Of a stretch of 64,000 nucleotides of DNA, positions 1 through 8,461 are shown in pieces. The first letter of the stretch is position 1. Each line of letters starts with the position of its first letter. Position numbers and translations under genes: made by a program. The DNA is from DATARN01 sp036264135 (lineage in GTDB: Bacteria > Actinomycetota > Acidimicrobiia > Acidimicrobiales > Palsa-688). Where the stretch lies: NCBI GenBank assembly GCA_036264135.1, contig DATARN010000171.1:40926-104925 (forward strand), read 5' to 3'. The notes under the pieces are model-generated. The model was given only the letters and a program-made list of their open reading frames with translations, was not told where the DNA came from and did no database searches.

Positions 1-1
1 G

Positions 2-805
2 GCCGCGGCGCGCGCCTGGCAGGCGTCGGGAGTCGCCATCACCCTGGGCCGGCGGGGCGCGGTGCTGGTGACGGGGACCACCGAGCCACCGCTCGTCGTG
101 CCCGCGCCCGCCGTCGGCGCCGGCGACCCGTGCGGCGCCGGCGACCAGTTCGCGGCCGCCGCCGCCTGCCTGCTGGCCGATGGTGCGGTGCTCTCCGAGG
201 CCGTCCTCGGCGCGGTGGGCGCGGCGTCGGCGTTCGTGGCGGCCGGCGGGGCGGCCCGCCTGGCCCGCCCCGCGAACCTCGCCGACGAGCACCCGGGCCG
301 GACGGCGGAGCCGTCGGCCGGCCCAGCCGACGGGCCGTCGGCCGGCGGCGCGGCGGTGGCGCTGGCCCGGCGGGTCCGGGCGGCGGGGGGAACGGTGGCC
401 GCGACCGGCGGCTGCTTCGACATTCTCCACGCCGGCCACGTCGCCCTCCTCGCCGCCGCCCGGGCCCAAGGCGACTGCCTCATCGTGTGCCTCAACTCCG
501 ACGCGTCGGTGCGCCGGCTGAAGGGTCCCCGCCGGCCCCTCCAGTCCCAGGAGGACCGCCGGGCGGTGCTGCTCGCCCTCGGCTGCGTCGACGAGGTGGA
601 GATCTTCGACGAGGACACCCCCGTCGAGGCGCTTCGCCGGCTGCGGCCCCATGTCTTCGCCAAGGGTGCCGATTACTCGGCCGCCACCCTGCCCGAGGCG
701 CCGCTCCTGGCCGAGTGGGGTGGCCAAGCCATCGTGTTGCCGTGTCTCGAGGGTCGTTCCACGACCCGTGTCGTGAAGGAGGCCATTCGCCTTGCCCACC
801 ACTAA
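2..805 (+). CDS. hldE: Bifunctional heptose 7-phosphate kinase / heptose 1-phosphate adenylyltransferase, 3' part
   Basis: The window opens inside this gene, so only the last 267 residues are visible and the listed start is the window edge in the open frame. They contain the end of a PfkB-type sugar kinase, with GAGDPCGAGDQF at visible residues 39-50 (anion hole and catalytic Asp), then a nucleotidyltransferase domain from about residue 135 with GGCFDILHAGH (the HxGH motif), NSDASVRRLKG and the closing GRSTTRVV. This order is that of HldE, which makes ADP-heptose in the cytoplasm by C1 phosphorylation followed by adenylylation. The next genes overlap it and include a heptosyltransferase-family protein. 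I infer a heptose-containing surface glycan; the kinase half cannot be judged fully because it is cut. Confidence 0.85.
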   Translation, partial: AAARAWQASGVAITLGRRGAVLVTGTTEPPLVVPAPAVGAGDPCGAGDQFAAAAACLLADGAVLSEAVLGAVGAASAFVAAGGAARLARPANLADEHPGRTAEPSAGPADGPSAGGAAVALARRVRAAGGTVAATGGCFDILHAGHVALLAAARAQGDCLIVCLNSDASVRRLKGPRRPLQSQEDRRAVLLALGCVDEVEIFDEDTPVEALRRLRPHVFAKGADYSAATLPEAPLLAEWGGQAIVLPCLEGRSTTRVVKEAIRLAHH

Positions 806-1511
806 TCGCCACCCTGATGACCGCCCGCAGGGGCCGGGAACCGTTTTGGTAACCGGCGGGGCGTCGGGCCTCGGCGCCGCGATCGTGGCCGCGGTGGCCG
901 ACGCCGGCGGTACACCGCTGTGCCTCGACCTGCACCCGCCCGTGGCCGGCGTCGCCCACGAGCTGGTCGACCTGTCGGACGGCCGGGCCGCCGAGGCCGC
1001 AGTCGACCGCCTGGCCACCGGCGCCGGCGGCCTTGACGCCGTGGTCACCGCCGCCGGCACCGACGCCTGCGGCCCCCTCGACGCCGTCCCCGGCGACGTC
1101 TGGGACCGGGTCGTCAAGGTCAACCTGCTCGGGACGGTGGCGGTCATCCGGGCCGCCCTGCCGTATCTCCGCCGCAGCCACGGCACCGTCGTCACCGTCG
1201 CCTCGACGCTCGGCATGCGGGCCCTTCCCGACGCCAGCGCGTATTGCGCCAGCAAGTTCGGCATCGTCGGCATGACCCGTGCCCTGACCCTGGAACTGGC
1301 GGGCCGCGTCGGGGTGACGCTGCTCATCCCCGGCGGCATGGAGACGGCCTTCTTCGACGGGCGCGACGAGCAGTACCGTCCCGGCCCCGACGCCAAGCTG
1401 AACCGGCCCGAGGACGTGGCGGCGGCGGTCCTGTTCGCCCTGGCCCAGCCGCCCGGCTGCGAGGTCCGCGAGCTGATCGTCACTCCGTCGCAGGAGTCCT
1501 CCTGGCCGTAG
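792..1511 (+). CDS. Short-chain dehydrogenase/reductase
   Basis: A 239-residue classical SDR of normal length. The NAD(P)-binding motif TGGASGLG lies near residue 21, an AAG motif stands in place of the usual NAG near residue 89, and the catalytic Ser (VASTLG) is followed by YCASK, the YxxxK pair. The TTG start at 792 overlaps the end of hldE by 14 bases, so the genes are probably translationally coupled, and the heptosyltransferase-like gene follows without a gap. The substrate cannot be read from the sequence. Position in a heptose operon suggests a sugar or sugar-nucleotide substrate, which is inference only. Confidence 0.85.
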   Translation: MPTTNRHPDDRPQGPGTVLVTGGASGLGAAIVAAVADAGGTPLCLDLHPPVAGVAHELVDLSDGRAAEAAVDRLATGAGGLDAVVTAAGTDACGPLDAVPGDVWDRVVKVNLLGTVAVIRAALPYLRRSHGTVVTVASTLGMRALPDASAYCASKFGIVGMTRALTLELAGRVGVTLLIPGGMETAFFDGRDEQYRPGPDAKLNRPEDVAAAVLFALAQPPGCEVRELIVTPSQESSWP

Positions 1512-2458
1512 CCCGCCCGTCCGAGGTCGTCGTCCTGCGCGCCCTCGGACTCGGCGACCTGCTCGCCGGGCTGCCGGCCCTGCGCGCCCTGCGCGACGCG
1601 TTCGCCGACGACCGCATCACCCTGGCGACGAGCTCGAATGTCCACCAGTTGGCGTCGCTCCTCGACGTGGCCGACCAGGTCATTGCCGTCCCCGGCCTGG
1701 AGGCCCTGCCGGTGGGCCGGGCGCCGGCCACCGCCGTCAACCTGCACGGCCGCGGGCCGGAAAGCCACCGAGTGCTGCTCGCCACCCGGCCTGGCCAGCT
1801 CATCGCCTTCGCCAACCGGGCCGCCGGAATGGCCGGGCCGCAGTGGGAGCCCGGGGAACACGAGGTCCACCGGTGGTGCCGGATGCTGGCCGAGCATGGC
1901 ATACCCGCCGACCCGACCCGGCTGGACCTGCCGCCGCCGCCACTCGCGGCGCCGGCGGTGGCCCGCGAGGCCACCGTGATCCATCCCGGCGCCGCCAGCG
2001 CCGCCCGCCGCTGGCCGGCGGACCGCTGGGCGGAGGTGGCTCGCCGCCAGATGGCCGCCGGCCGTACCGTCGTCCTCACCGGCTCGCTGACGGATTGGGA
2101 GCTCGGCCAGTGCATCGCCCGAAAGGCAGGGCTTCCCCCGGACGCTTGCCTGGCCGGCCGGACCAGCGTGGTCGAGTTGGCCGCCGTCGTGTGCGCCGCC
2201 GGGCTGGTGCTTTCGGGCGACACCGGCATCGCCCACCTGGCGACCGCCTTCGGCCGGCCGTCGGTGGTGCTCTTCGGGCCGGTGCCCCCATCGGAATGGG
2301 GGCCTCCGCCCGATCGGCCCCAACACGTCGCCCTCTGGGCGGGCCGCCGGGGCGACCCGCACGGCGACCGGGTGGATCCCGGGCTCGTGGCCATCACCGT
2401 CGACGAGGTCCTCGCCGCCGCCGAGCGCGCCCGGGCCGCCGGCGGGCTCGTGCCGTAG
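1502..2458 (+). CDS. ADP-heptose:glycan heptosyltransferase family protein (GT9)
   Basis: About 318 residues of the WaaF/WaaC (GT9) type. The N-terminal motif RALGLGDLLAGLPALRAL is the acceptor-side glycine loop of the family; VIHPGAASAARRWP and LSGDTGIAHLATAFGRPSVV are the C-terminal donor-binding motifs. Its likely role is transfer of heptose from ADP-heptose, made by the upstream HldE, to a cell-surface glycan at the inner face of the membrane. No ATG, GTG or TTG lies at the expected N-terminus. A CTG at 1502 sits 5 bases after AGGAG (1492-1496), inside the end of the SDR gene, and I take it as the start. The open frame continues upstream to 1244, but only in antisense-like, non-family sequence. 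Confidence 0.8.
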   Translation: MAVARPSEVVVLRALGLGDLLAGLPALRALRDAFADDRITLATSSNVHQLASLLDVADQVIAVPGLEALPVGRAPATAVNLHGRGPESHRVLLATRPGQLIAFANRAAGMAGPQWEPGEHEVHRWCRMLAEHGIPADPTRLDLPPPPLAAPAVAREATVIHPGAASAARRWPADRWAEVARRQMAAGRTVVLTGSLTDWELGQCIARKAGLPPDACLAGRTSVVELAAVVCAAGLVLSGDTGIAHLATAFGRPSVVLFGPVPPSEWGPPPDRPQHVALWAGRRGDPHGDRVDPGLVAITVDEVLAAAERARAAGGLVP

Positions 2459-2517
2459 CGCTGGCCGTTGGGCCCGATCGGCGCTCGCCTAGGTCCCCGG
2501 GAGGCGGGACTCCCCGA

Positions 2518-2994
2518 TCAGCGGCTCGCTTGGCCGGATCCGTGATCGTCGAGTTGCCCCATGAGTAGGTCCGAGCTCTGCCGGCAGGTCGCCTCGACGA
2601 TCTCCTCGGGACTGCCCGTGATGGAGAGGAGGGTGGCGACGCCATGGCCGTCCACGTACAGCCCCACCCACACGGTGCCCGGCGGCTGACCCTCCTGCGG
2701 ATCGGGGCCGCCGACACCGGTGACCGCCACCGCCGCCGTGGCGTCGAGGATCTTGGCCACTCCTTGGGCCATGGCCACGGCCGCTTCCTCGGACACCACC
2801 GGGCCATGAACGCCGAGCAGCCGGTGCTTTACCTCGGAGGAGTACGCCACCACCGCCCCGCGGTACCAGTCGGAGGCCCGGGGCCGCTCGGCGAAGGTGC
2901 TCGACAGCCGGCCCCCGGTGAGGGATTCGGCAACCGCCAGGGTGTGCCCCGTTCGGAGGAACAGATCGGCGACCGGGTCGCCGGTCGTCGCCAC
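2518..2994 (-). CDS. pncC: Nicotinamide-nucleotide amidohydrolase (CinA C-terminal domain)
   Basis: A 158-residue stand-alone CinA C-terminal domain. Family motifs are AESLTGG near residue 22, GAVVAYSSEVKHRLLGV near residue 46 and AVTGVGGPDPQEGQPPGTVW near residue 90. PncC removes the amide of nicotinamide mononucleotide to give nicotinate mononucleotide, recycling the pyridine ring released for example by NAD-dependent DNA ligase. The N-terminal molybdopterin-binding-like domain of full CinA is absent, which is common. It lies 4 bases downstream of the CBS-domain gene on the same strand, so they probably share a transcript. Confidence 0.85.
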   Translation of the reverse strand: MATTGDPVADLFLRTGHTLAVAESLTGGRLSSTFAERPRASDWYRGAVVAYSSEVKHRLLGVHGPVVSEEAAVAMAQGVAKILDATAAVAVTGVGGPDPQEGQPPGTVWVGLYVDGHGVATLLSITGSPEEIVEATCRQSSDLLMGQLDDHGSGQASR

Positions 2995-2998
2995 CGGG

Positions 2999-3430
2999 TT
3001 ACTCGGGAGTGGCGGAGATCGCCTCGACCAGATCGCCCACCTTGTCGTCGGGGAGATGCTGGGCGAGGTCGCCCTGGCTGATCATCCCGACCACGCGATC
3101 GCCGTCGATGACCGGCAGCCGCCTGACCTTGTGGTCCTTCATGGTGCGCAGCGCCTCGTCGACGGAGTCGTCGGCGCCGATGGTGACGACCTCGGTGCCC
3201 TGGGCCACCTCGGCGACCTTGGTCTGCGCCGGATCCTTGCCGGCCGCGATGACCTTGGTGACGATGTCGCGGTCGGTCAGCATCCCCTGCAGCCGACCCT
3301 CGGAGTTGCAGATCGGCGCCGCCCCGATCCCCTTCTCCGCCATCGTCTTGGCCGCCTGGGCCACGGTCTGGTCAATGCTGATGATCTCGGGATTCGCGTT
3401 CATGATGTCTCGTGCGCTGGTCATGGTCAT
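2999..3430 (-). CDS. Tandem CBS-domain protein
   Basis: A 143-residue cytoplasmic protein made of two CBS motifs only. The first covers about residues 5-65 (ARDIMNANPEIISID, then GMLTDRDIV) and the second about residues 70-135 (VVTIGADDSVDEALRTM, then VVGMISQGDLA). Such pairs bind adenine nucleotides and report energy state, but no effector domain is attached, so the partner is unknown. The start gives Met-Thr-Met-Thr; the second Met, two codons on, is equally possible. It precedes pncC by 4 bases. A second stand-alone CBS pair is encoded at 44393-44782. Confidence 0.85.
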   Translation of the reverse strand: MTMTSARDIMNANPEIISIDQTVAQAAKTMAEKGIGAAPICNSEGRLQGMLTDRDIVTKVIAAGKDPAQTKVAEVAQGTEVVTIGADDSVDEALRTMKDHKVRRLPVIDGDRVVGMISQGDLAQHLPDDKVGDLVEAISATPE

Positions 3431-3538
3431 CTCCGCCTGATCTCCTTGTGACTCCCTTGCAGGGGCTGTCCTACCCAGTGCCGCGACGGTCCAACACCCA
3501 CCCGCCCGCCCGAATTAGGAAATTCGCCGAAGCTCGGT

Positions 3539-4390
3539 TTAGCGCTGGTGAAGCGGGCACCACCAGGTGGTGCGGGTGGCCACGGTGGCCCGCCGCAGCG
3601 GCGTTCCGTCCTTGGGGCACACGCCACCGGGGTGACGCTCGGGCATGAGGTCACCAGTGTGGGAACCGCCCTTGGCGAGCAGGTCGGCCAGGGTGGAGCG
3701 GACGGTGCGGTGCAAGCGGCGGAGCTCGGCGTCGCTCAGCGACGCCGCCGGTCTGGTGGGGTCGAGGGCGGCCCGCCACAAGATCTCGTCGGCCGCCAGG
3801 TTTCCCACGCCGGCCAGCCGGGACTGATCCATGAGCCGGGCCTTCAGCGCCGTCCGGCTGATCACCGCGTCCGGCGCCTGCGCCGCCGGCGCGCGGCCGG
3901 CCGGGACGGGCGGGCGGCGGCCCGGTTCCAGGGCCCGGCGGAGCTGGCCGAGGGTGACGGTGAGGGCGTCGGGGCCGAGATGGGTGAGCCCGGGGTCAAG
4001 GGTCACGCCGCCCAGGCGGCGGGGGTCCCGCATGGCCAGGCGTCCCCCGTCGGCGAAGTCGAGGGCGAATCGGTCCCACCGCACCTCGGGGCGATTCGAC
4101 GAGTAGACCAGGTCGGGGACGCCGACGGTGTCATCGACGATGAGATGGCCGCTCATGCCGAAGCGCAGCCCGAGGACCGGCCCGTCGTCGCTGGTGGGCA
4201 GCAGGAGGAGCTTGCCCCGGCGGTCGGCGCCCACCAGGCGCCGGCCGACGAGGGCCGGCACCAGGGCGTCGGCCGTCAACCCGCCCTTGAGGTACCAGGC
4301 GTCGGGTGCGACCACCCGGGCGATGGGGCGACCGAGAGCCTGGGCCGCGGCCAGCTGACGGTACTTTTCGACCTCGGCCAGTTCCGGCAC
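3539..4390 (-). CDS. Fpg/Nei-family DNA glycosylase with altered zinc finger
   Basis: A 283-residue formamidopyrimidine-DNA glycosylase/endonuclease VIII family protein. The N-terminus MPELAEVE supplies the catalytic Pro and Glu, RRGKLLLL supplies the conserved Lys, and SRLAGVGNLAADEILW is the helix-two-turn-helix. It would remove oxidised bases and cut the abasic site. The C-terminal zinc finger is unusual: the pairs expected as Cys-x-x-Cys read CPKD and CPLH, so the ligand set would be Cys, Asp, Cys, His. Zinc binding may persist with changed ligands or be lost. It is divergent from the FrhB-like gene, 63 bases away. Confidence 0.85.
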   Translation of the reverse strand: MPELAEVEKYRQLAAAQALGRPIARVVAPDAWYLKGGLTADALVPALVGRRLVGADRRGKLLLLPTSDDGPVLGLRFGMSGHLIVDDTVGVPDLVYSSNRPEVRWDRFALDFADGGRLAMRDPRRLGGVTLDPGLTHLGPDALTVTLGQLRRALEPGRRPPVPAGRAPAAQAPDAVISRTALKARLMDQSRLAGVGNLAADEILWRAALDPTRPAASLSDAELRRLHRTVRSTLADLLAKGGSHTGDLMPERHPGGVCPKDGTPLRRATVATRTTWWCPLHQR

Positions 4391-4453
4391 GGACCGACGG
4401 TACCGGTCCCGGCCGGGTCGCCAACGGGCGGACCACCGCTACGCTCGACGGCC

Positions 4454-5644
4454 ATGCCCCCGTCGCCGGAAACCGCCGAGCCCCCCGTCAAGCCGCGGTG
4501 GCAGGCACACTGGGCGCACCTGTTCGACGAGGTGGTCACCAGTGGTCTGTGCACGGGCTGCGCCGGCTGCGTCGTCGCCTGCCCGTACGACGTCCTCGGC
4601 TACGACGACACCAACGGCGTGTACAAGCCATTCCACCTGGAGGCCGAAGGCGGGCCGGCCGGATGCGGCCACGGCGACCGCGGCTGCACCAGCTGCACCC
4701 GGGCCTGCCCCCGTTTCCGGGCCTGGGAACCGGAGATCGACTCGTTCCTGTTCGGCCGCGAGCGCCAGCCCGACGAGATGGACGGGGTGTCGAAGGACAT
4801 CATCCTGGCCCGCGCCGCCGATAAGGAGATCCACCAGAAGGGTCAGGACGGGGGCCTGGTCTCCGCCATTCTCCTGTGGTGCCTCGAGCACGGATACATC
4901 GACGCCGCCCTCGTCTCCTACCTCGAGGGCGACGGGTCGTCGTGGAAGGCGATCCCCGGCGTGGCCCGCACTCGAGAGGAGATCCTGGCGGCCGCCGGCT
5001 CGCGCTACACCTACTCGGCGAACACCATGGCCTATGCCGAGGCGGTGGAACTGGGGGCGGAGAAGCTGGCCCTGGTGGGCATGAGCTGCCAGAGCTCGGT
5101 GCCGCCGGCCATGAAGTCCCGCAAGGCCGGCAAACCGGCGCGCCGCTTCGCCCTCAACATCGGGCTGCTGTGCTCCAAGACCTTCGACGACGCCATTTTC
5201 GAGGAGCTGTTCGAGGCCAAGTACGGCCTGCGCAAGCAGGACATGGTCAAGATGAACATCAAGGGCGTCTTCCAGATCTGGATGAAAGACGGCAGCTACC
5301 ACGAGGTCAACCTCAAGGAGTGCCACGCCTGGACCCGCGACGGCTGCAAGACCTGCCCGGACTTCGCCGCCGAGCACGCCGACATCTCGACCGGCGGCAT
5401 CGGGGCGTTCAACGACTGGACGCTCACCATCGTGCGCACCGACCTCGGCCGGGAGATCCTGATCAAGATGCTGGAGGACGGCACGATCGAGGGCCGGCCC
5501 GGCGACGACGACCCCGGCGCCATCGAGCTGCTGCGGAAGCTGTCGATCGTGTCCCGCCGGCGCTGGCCCGATCAGGCCCTGCCCTTTCCCAAGGTTGGGG
5601 TCCCGCCGCCGAAGCCCAAGAAGAAGGCCGCGGCCGACACCTAG
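4454..5644 (+). CDS. Coenzyme F420 hydrogenase/dehydrogenase beta-subunit family protein (FrhB-like)
   Basis: A 396-residue iron-sulfur protein of the FrhB/FdhB family. CTGCAGCVVACPYDV near residue 34 is a 4Fe-4S motif, and CGHGDRGCTSCTRACPR near residue 75 is a second cysteine cluster. The central part (GLVSAILLWCLEHGYIDAAL, VGMSCQSSVPP, GLLCSKTFD, CKTCPDFAAEHADISTGGIG) is typical of the family, which passes electrons between F420 or other flavin systems and Fe-S partners. No partner hydrogenase is nearby, so the electron donor is unknown. The open frame runs far upstream, but family similarity begins only near ATG 4454, which I take as the start. The C-terminus is Lys/Pro-rich. Confidence 0.85.
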   Translation: MPPSPETAEPPVKPRWQAHWAHLFDEVVTSGLCTGCAGCVVACPYDVLGYDDTNGVYKPFHLEAEGGPAGCGHGDRGCTSCTRACPRFRAWEPEIDSFLFGRERQPDEMDGVSKDIILARAADKEIHQKGQDGGLVSAILLWCLEHGYIDAALVSYLEGDGSSWKAIPGVARTREEILAAAGSRYTYSANTMAYAEAVELGAEKLALVGMSCQSSVPPAMKSRKAGKPARRFALNIGLLCSKTFDDAIFEELFEAKYGLRKQDMVKMNIKGVFQIWMKDGSYHEVNLKECHAWTRDGCKTCPDFAAEHADISTGGIGAFNDWTLTIVRTDLGREILIKMLEDGTIEGRPGDDDPGAIELLRKLSIVSRRRWPDQALPFPKVGVPPPKPKKKAAADT

Positions 5645-5711
5645 TTCTAAAGGCGAGGTTAAGGGCGGTCGATAGTGGCCCCATGGCTAGCCATGTCTCG
5701 GCAGTGCCGCG

Positions 5712-7037
5712 GTGACCGCGCCGCCGCGGGTGCTCGTGGTCGAAGATAGCGAGGTCGTCCGTCTCGCCGCCCGGATCGTGCTCGACGGGGCGGGCTGGGA
5801 GGTGGCGGAAGCGGCCACCGCGGCCGAAGGGCTGCGAGCGATGGAGACGGTTGACCCAGACGTCGTCCTGCTCGATCTGGGCCTCCCCGACGCCGACGGC
5901 TTCTCGGTGCTGGCCGAATTGAAGCAGACGGAACGCACCGCCTGGGTGCCGGTCGTCGTCCTGTCCGGCCGCTCCGACCACGGCGAGGTGAGCCGACTCC
6001 TGCTGGCCGGCGCCCAGGACTACCTGGTCAAGCCGTTCCTTCCCGCCGAGCTGCACGCACGGCTGGTCGCGGCCCGGCGGGTCGCGGTCGAGCACCGCCG
6101 CCTGGCGGCGGAGGCCCACGCCCTCGAGGAGTCGGAGCGGCGGTGGCGGATCGCCTTCGATTCCGCCCCGGTCCCCATGGCGGAGGTGGACCTGGAAGGC
6201 CGGTACCTCAAGGTTAACGGCGCCCTCTGCGAACTCTTCGGCCACCGTCGGGAGAATTTGATCGGTGCATCGGTGCGTACCTTGTGCCACCCGGACGAGG
6301 CGGACGAGATCGGCTTGCTGATACGGAAGATGGTCTCGCGGGAGGTCAGCCACATCCGGGTGGAACGGCGCTTCGTGCGTGCCGACGGCCTTCCCGTTTG
6401 GGTGGCGGTGTCCGTGGCCCCGGTGACGATCGACGGCGGCCGGGTCACCCACATGCTGACCCACTACCTCGACATCACCGATCGCAAACGGTTCGAGCAC
6501 CAACTGGAGGAGCTGGTCGACCATGATCCCCTCACCGGCCTCCTGAACCGGCGAGGTTTCGACGCTCAACTCGAACGCCAGGTCGCCCACGTCGCCAAGC
6601 ACGGCCCGGTCGGCGCCCTCCTCGTCGTCGACCTGGACAACTTCAAGCAGGTCAACGACACGCTGGGCCACCAGGCCGGTGACGAGCTCATCGTCTCGGT
6701 GGCGGACCGCCTCCGCGGCACCGTGCGCTACAACGACGTGGTCGCCCGGTGGGGGGGCGACGAGTTCGCCGTCCTCCTTCCCCGTGCCACCGCCCAAGAG
6801 GCGCAAACGGTGGCCGACAAGATCGTGCGCGCCGTGCGCGCCCACGCCGCCGTCTTCTTCGGCGGTGGGGCCGGGCACACCACCGCCAGCGTGGGCGTTG
6901 CCTTCTTCGACGTCCCGGGCCAGCGCGCCAGCGACGTGGTCGCCCACGCCGACCTGAGCATGTACCAGGCGAAACAGGCGGGCCGCGACCGCACCGCCAC
7001 CTTCAAGGAGCTGCGGTCAGTTCCCGCGACCGGGTGA
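5712..7037 (+). CDS. Response regulator receiver-PAS-GGDEF diguanylate cyclase
   Basis: A 441-residue cytoplasmic signalling protein. Residues 1-120 are a receiver domain with the acidic pair in VVEDSE, phospho-acceptor Asp in VVLLDLGLPDADG and Lys in YLVKPF. Residues 140-260 are a PAS fold (FDSAPVPMAEVDLEGRYLKV). Residues 268-441 are a GGDEF domain (DPLTGLLNRRGFDAQL, then RWGGDEFAVLLPR), intact at the active site, so it should make cyclic di-GMP. No EAL domain is present. The GTG start 5712 begins just upstream of the receiver beta-strand. No cognate histidine kinase is adjacent. Its end overlaps the convergent glycosylase gene by 35 bases. Confidence 0.9.
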   Translation: MTAPPRVLVVEDSEVVRLAARIVLDGAGWEVAEAATAAEGLRAMETVDPDVVLLDLGLPDADGFSVLAELKQTERTAWVPVVVLSGRSDHGEVSRLLLAGAQDYLVKPFLPAELHARLVAARRVAVEHRRLAAEAHALEESERRWRIAFDSAPVPMAEVDLEGRYLKVNGALCELFGHRRENLIGASVRTLCHPDEADEIGLLIRKMVSREVSHIRVERRFVRADGLPVWVAVSVAPVTIDGGRVTHMLTHYLDITDRKRFEHQLEELVDHDPLTGLLNRRGFDAQLERQVAHVAKHGPVGALLVVDLDNFKQVNDTLGHQAGDELIVSVADRLRGTVRYNDVVARWGGDEFAVLLPRATAQEAQTVADKIVRAVRAHAAVFFGGGAGHTTASVGVAFFDVPGQRASDVVAHADLSMYQAKQAGRDRTATFKELRSVPATG

Positions 7038-7701
7038 AGACGGCGTCGAGCATCGGGGCGGTCAGCTTGCCGGTGAAGGTGTTCTGCTGGCTGGGGTGAA
7101 ATGAACAGACGACCGTGACCTCGGGGTGCCGGGCGTGGACCTCCACCAGGTGGCCGAATGCGGGTCGGGGCCGCTCCACCACGCCGACCAGGCGGCTCAC
7201 CGCGTCGAAGGCAAAGCGGCCCAGCACCACGATCACCGCCAGCTGGGGGAGCAGGGCGATCTCCCGGCCGAGGTAGGGCAAGCAGCGGTCACGCTCCTCG
7301 GGGCTGGGCTTGTTCGCTGGCGGGGCGCAACGGACGGCAGCGCTCACGTAGCAGTCCGCCAGCCGCAGACCGTCGTCGGCGGCCACGCTGGTCGGCTGGT
7401 TGGCGTACCCCGCCCGCCACAAGGCGGCGAACAGCCAGTCACCGGAGCGGTCGCCGGTGAACACCCGCCCCGTCCGGTTGCCCCCGTGGGCGGCGGGTGC
7501 CAGCCCGGCGACCAGCAGGCGGGCGGCGGGATCACCGAAGCCGGGCACCGGCCGGCCCCAATACTCCTCGCCGGCGAAGGCGGCCCGCTTCTCCACCGCC
7601 ACCTGCTCCCGCCAGGCGACCAGCCGGGGACAGGCGGTGCACGACACCACCTCGGCAGCGACCTGGTTCAGCGAGTCGGGGCGGGCAGTCACAGCCGACA
7701 C
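7003..7701 (-). CDS. Uracil-DNA glycosylase, family 5 (UdgB type)
   Basis: A 232-residue Fe-S uracil-DNA glycosylase. CTACP near the N-terminus and the Cys pair in RCAPPANKPSPEERDRC provide four likely 4Fe-4S ligands. The motif GLAPAAHGGNRTGRVFTGD is the family 5 (UDGb) signature, in which the usual catalytic acid is replaced, and SFHPSQQN is the second active-site motif. It would excise uracil and related deaminated bases. The GTG at 7701 is chosen because the longer open frame would overlap the divergent phosphatase gene, which starts at 7718, and adds non-family sequence. Confidence 0.85.
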   Translation of the reverse strand: MSAVTARPDSLNQVAAEVVSCTACPRLVAWREQVAVEKRAAFAGEEYWGRPVPGFGDPAARLLVAGLAPAAHGGNRTGRVFTGDRSGDWLFAALWRAGYANQPTSVAADDGLRLADCYVSAAVRCAPPANKPSPEERDRCLPYLGREIALLPQLAVIVVLGRFAFDAVSRLVGVVERPRPAFGHLVEVHARHPEVTVVCSFHPSQQNTFTGKLTAPMLDAVFTRSRELTAAP

Positions 7702-7717
7702 GGTAGGTTGACGGCGG

Positions 7718-8461
7718 ATGTCAACGACTGACGAGGCGCCGGCCAAGACCCCTGCAACCCGCAAAGCCCGGCCCAAGGCGCCCGCCGCCACCCTCATCCT
7801 GTTCGTCCGCCACGGCACCACGCCGACCACCGGTCAGGTCCTGCCCGGCCGGGCTCCCGGCCTCCACCTGGCCGACAAGGGCCGGGGCGAGGCCGAGGGA
7901 GTCGCCGGCCGCCTGGCCGCGCTGGCCGCGGAGGGGCCGCCGGCCGACGCGACCGCCAACGGCCGCGGCCGTCCCAAGGGGCTGCGGATCGCGGCGGTGT
8001 ACGCCTCCCCGATGGAGCGGGCCCGCGAGACGGCGGCGCCCATCGCCACGCGCCTCGGTCTCAAGGTCAACATCGTCAAGGGCCTCATCGAGATGGACTT
8101 CGGCGAGTGGACCGGCGCCGAACTGAAGGCGCTGCGCAAGCTCCCCGAGTGGAGCGCCGTGCAGCGCTACCCCAGCGGATTCCAGTTCCCCGGCGGCGAG
8201 TCCTTCAGCGCCATGCGGGGCCGCATGGCCGACACCGTGGCGGCCCTCTGCCGCCGCCACCCCGGCGAGGCGATCGTGGCCGTGGCCCACGCCGACCCCA
8301 TCAAGGTGGCAGTATCCGACGCCCTCGGCAGCCACCTGGACCTGTTCCAACGCATCGTCATCTCAACCTGCTCGGTGACCGCCATCAGCTACTCCCCAAC
8401 CGGGCCGGTGGTCATAACCGTGAACTCGACGGGCGGCCTCGGCGACCTGCGCCCATCATGA
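7718..8461 (+). CDS. Histidine phosphatase family protein (MSMEG_4193 type)
   Basis: A 247-residue histidine phosphatase. FVRHGTT near residue 31 carries the phospho-accepting His of the RHG motif, EMDFGEWTG is the second family motif and VAHADPIKVAV supplies the second catalytic His. An Ala/Lys/Pro-rich tail of about 25 residues precedes the fold. The stop overlaps the start of the DUF3090 gene (ATGA). This gene, DUF3090 and SCO1664 form a trio often kept together in actinobacteria, frequently near the mycothiol ligase gene mshC, which is not seen here. The substrate is unknown. Confidence 0.85.
   Translation: MSTTDEAPAKTPATRKARPKAPAATLILFVRHGTTPTTGQVLPGRAPGLHLADKGRGEAEGVAGRLAALAAEGPPADATANGRGRPKGLRIAAVYASPMERARETAAPIATRLGLKVNIVKGLIEMDFGEWTGAELKALRKLPEWSAVQRYPSGFQFPGGESFSAMRGRMADTVAALCRRHPGEAIVAVAHADPIKVAVSDALGSHLDLFQRIVISTCSVTAISYSPTGPVVITVNSTGGLGDLRPS

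Noticed and set aside
3548..4453. 300-codon upstream extension of the FrhB-like gene
   Set aside because: It lies antisense to the Fpg/Nei gene and lacks any FrhB similarity; the first family residues follow ATG 4454.
5463..6947. A 494-codon minus-strand open frame opposite the FrhB and GGDEF genes
   Set aside because: It runs antisense to two well-supported genes, with no recognisable domain.
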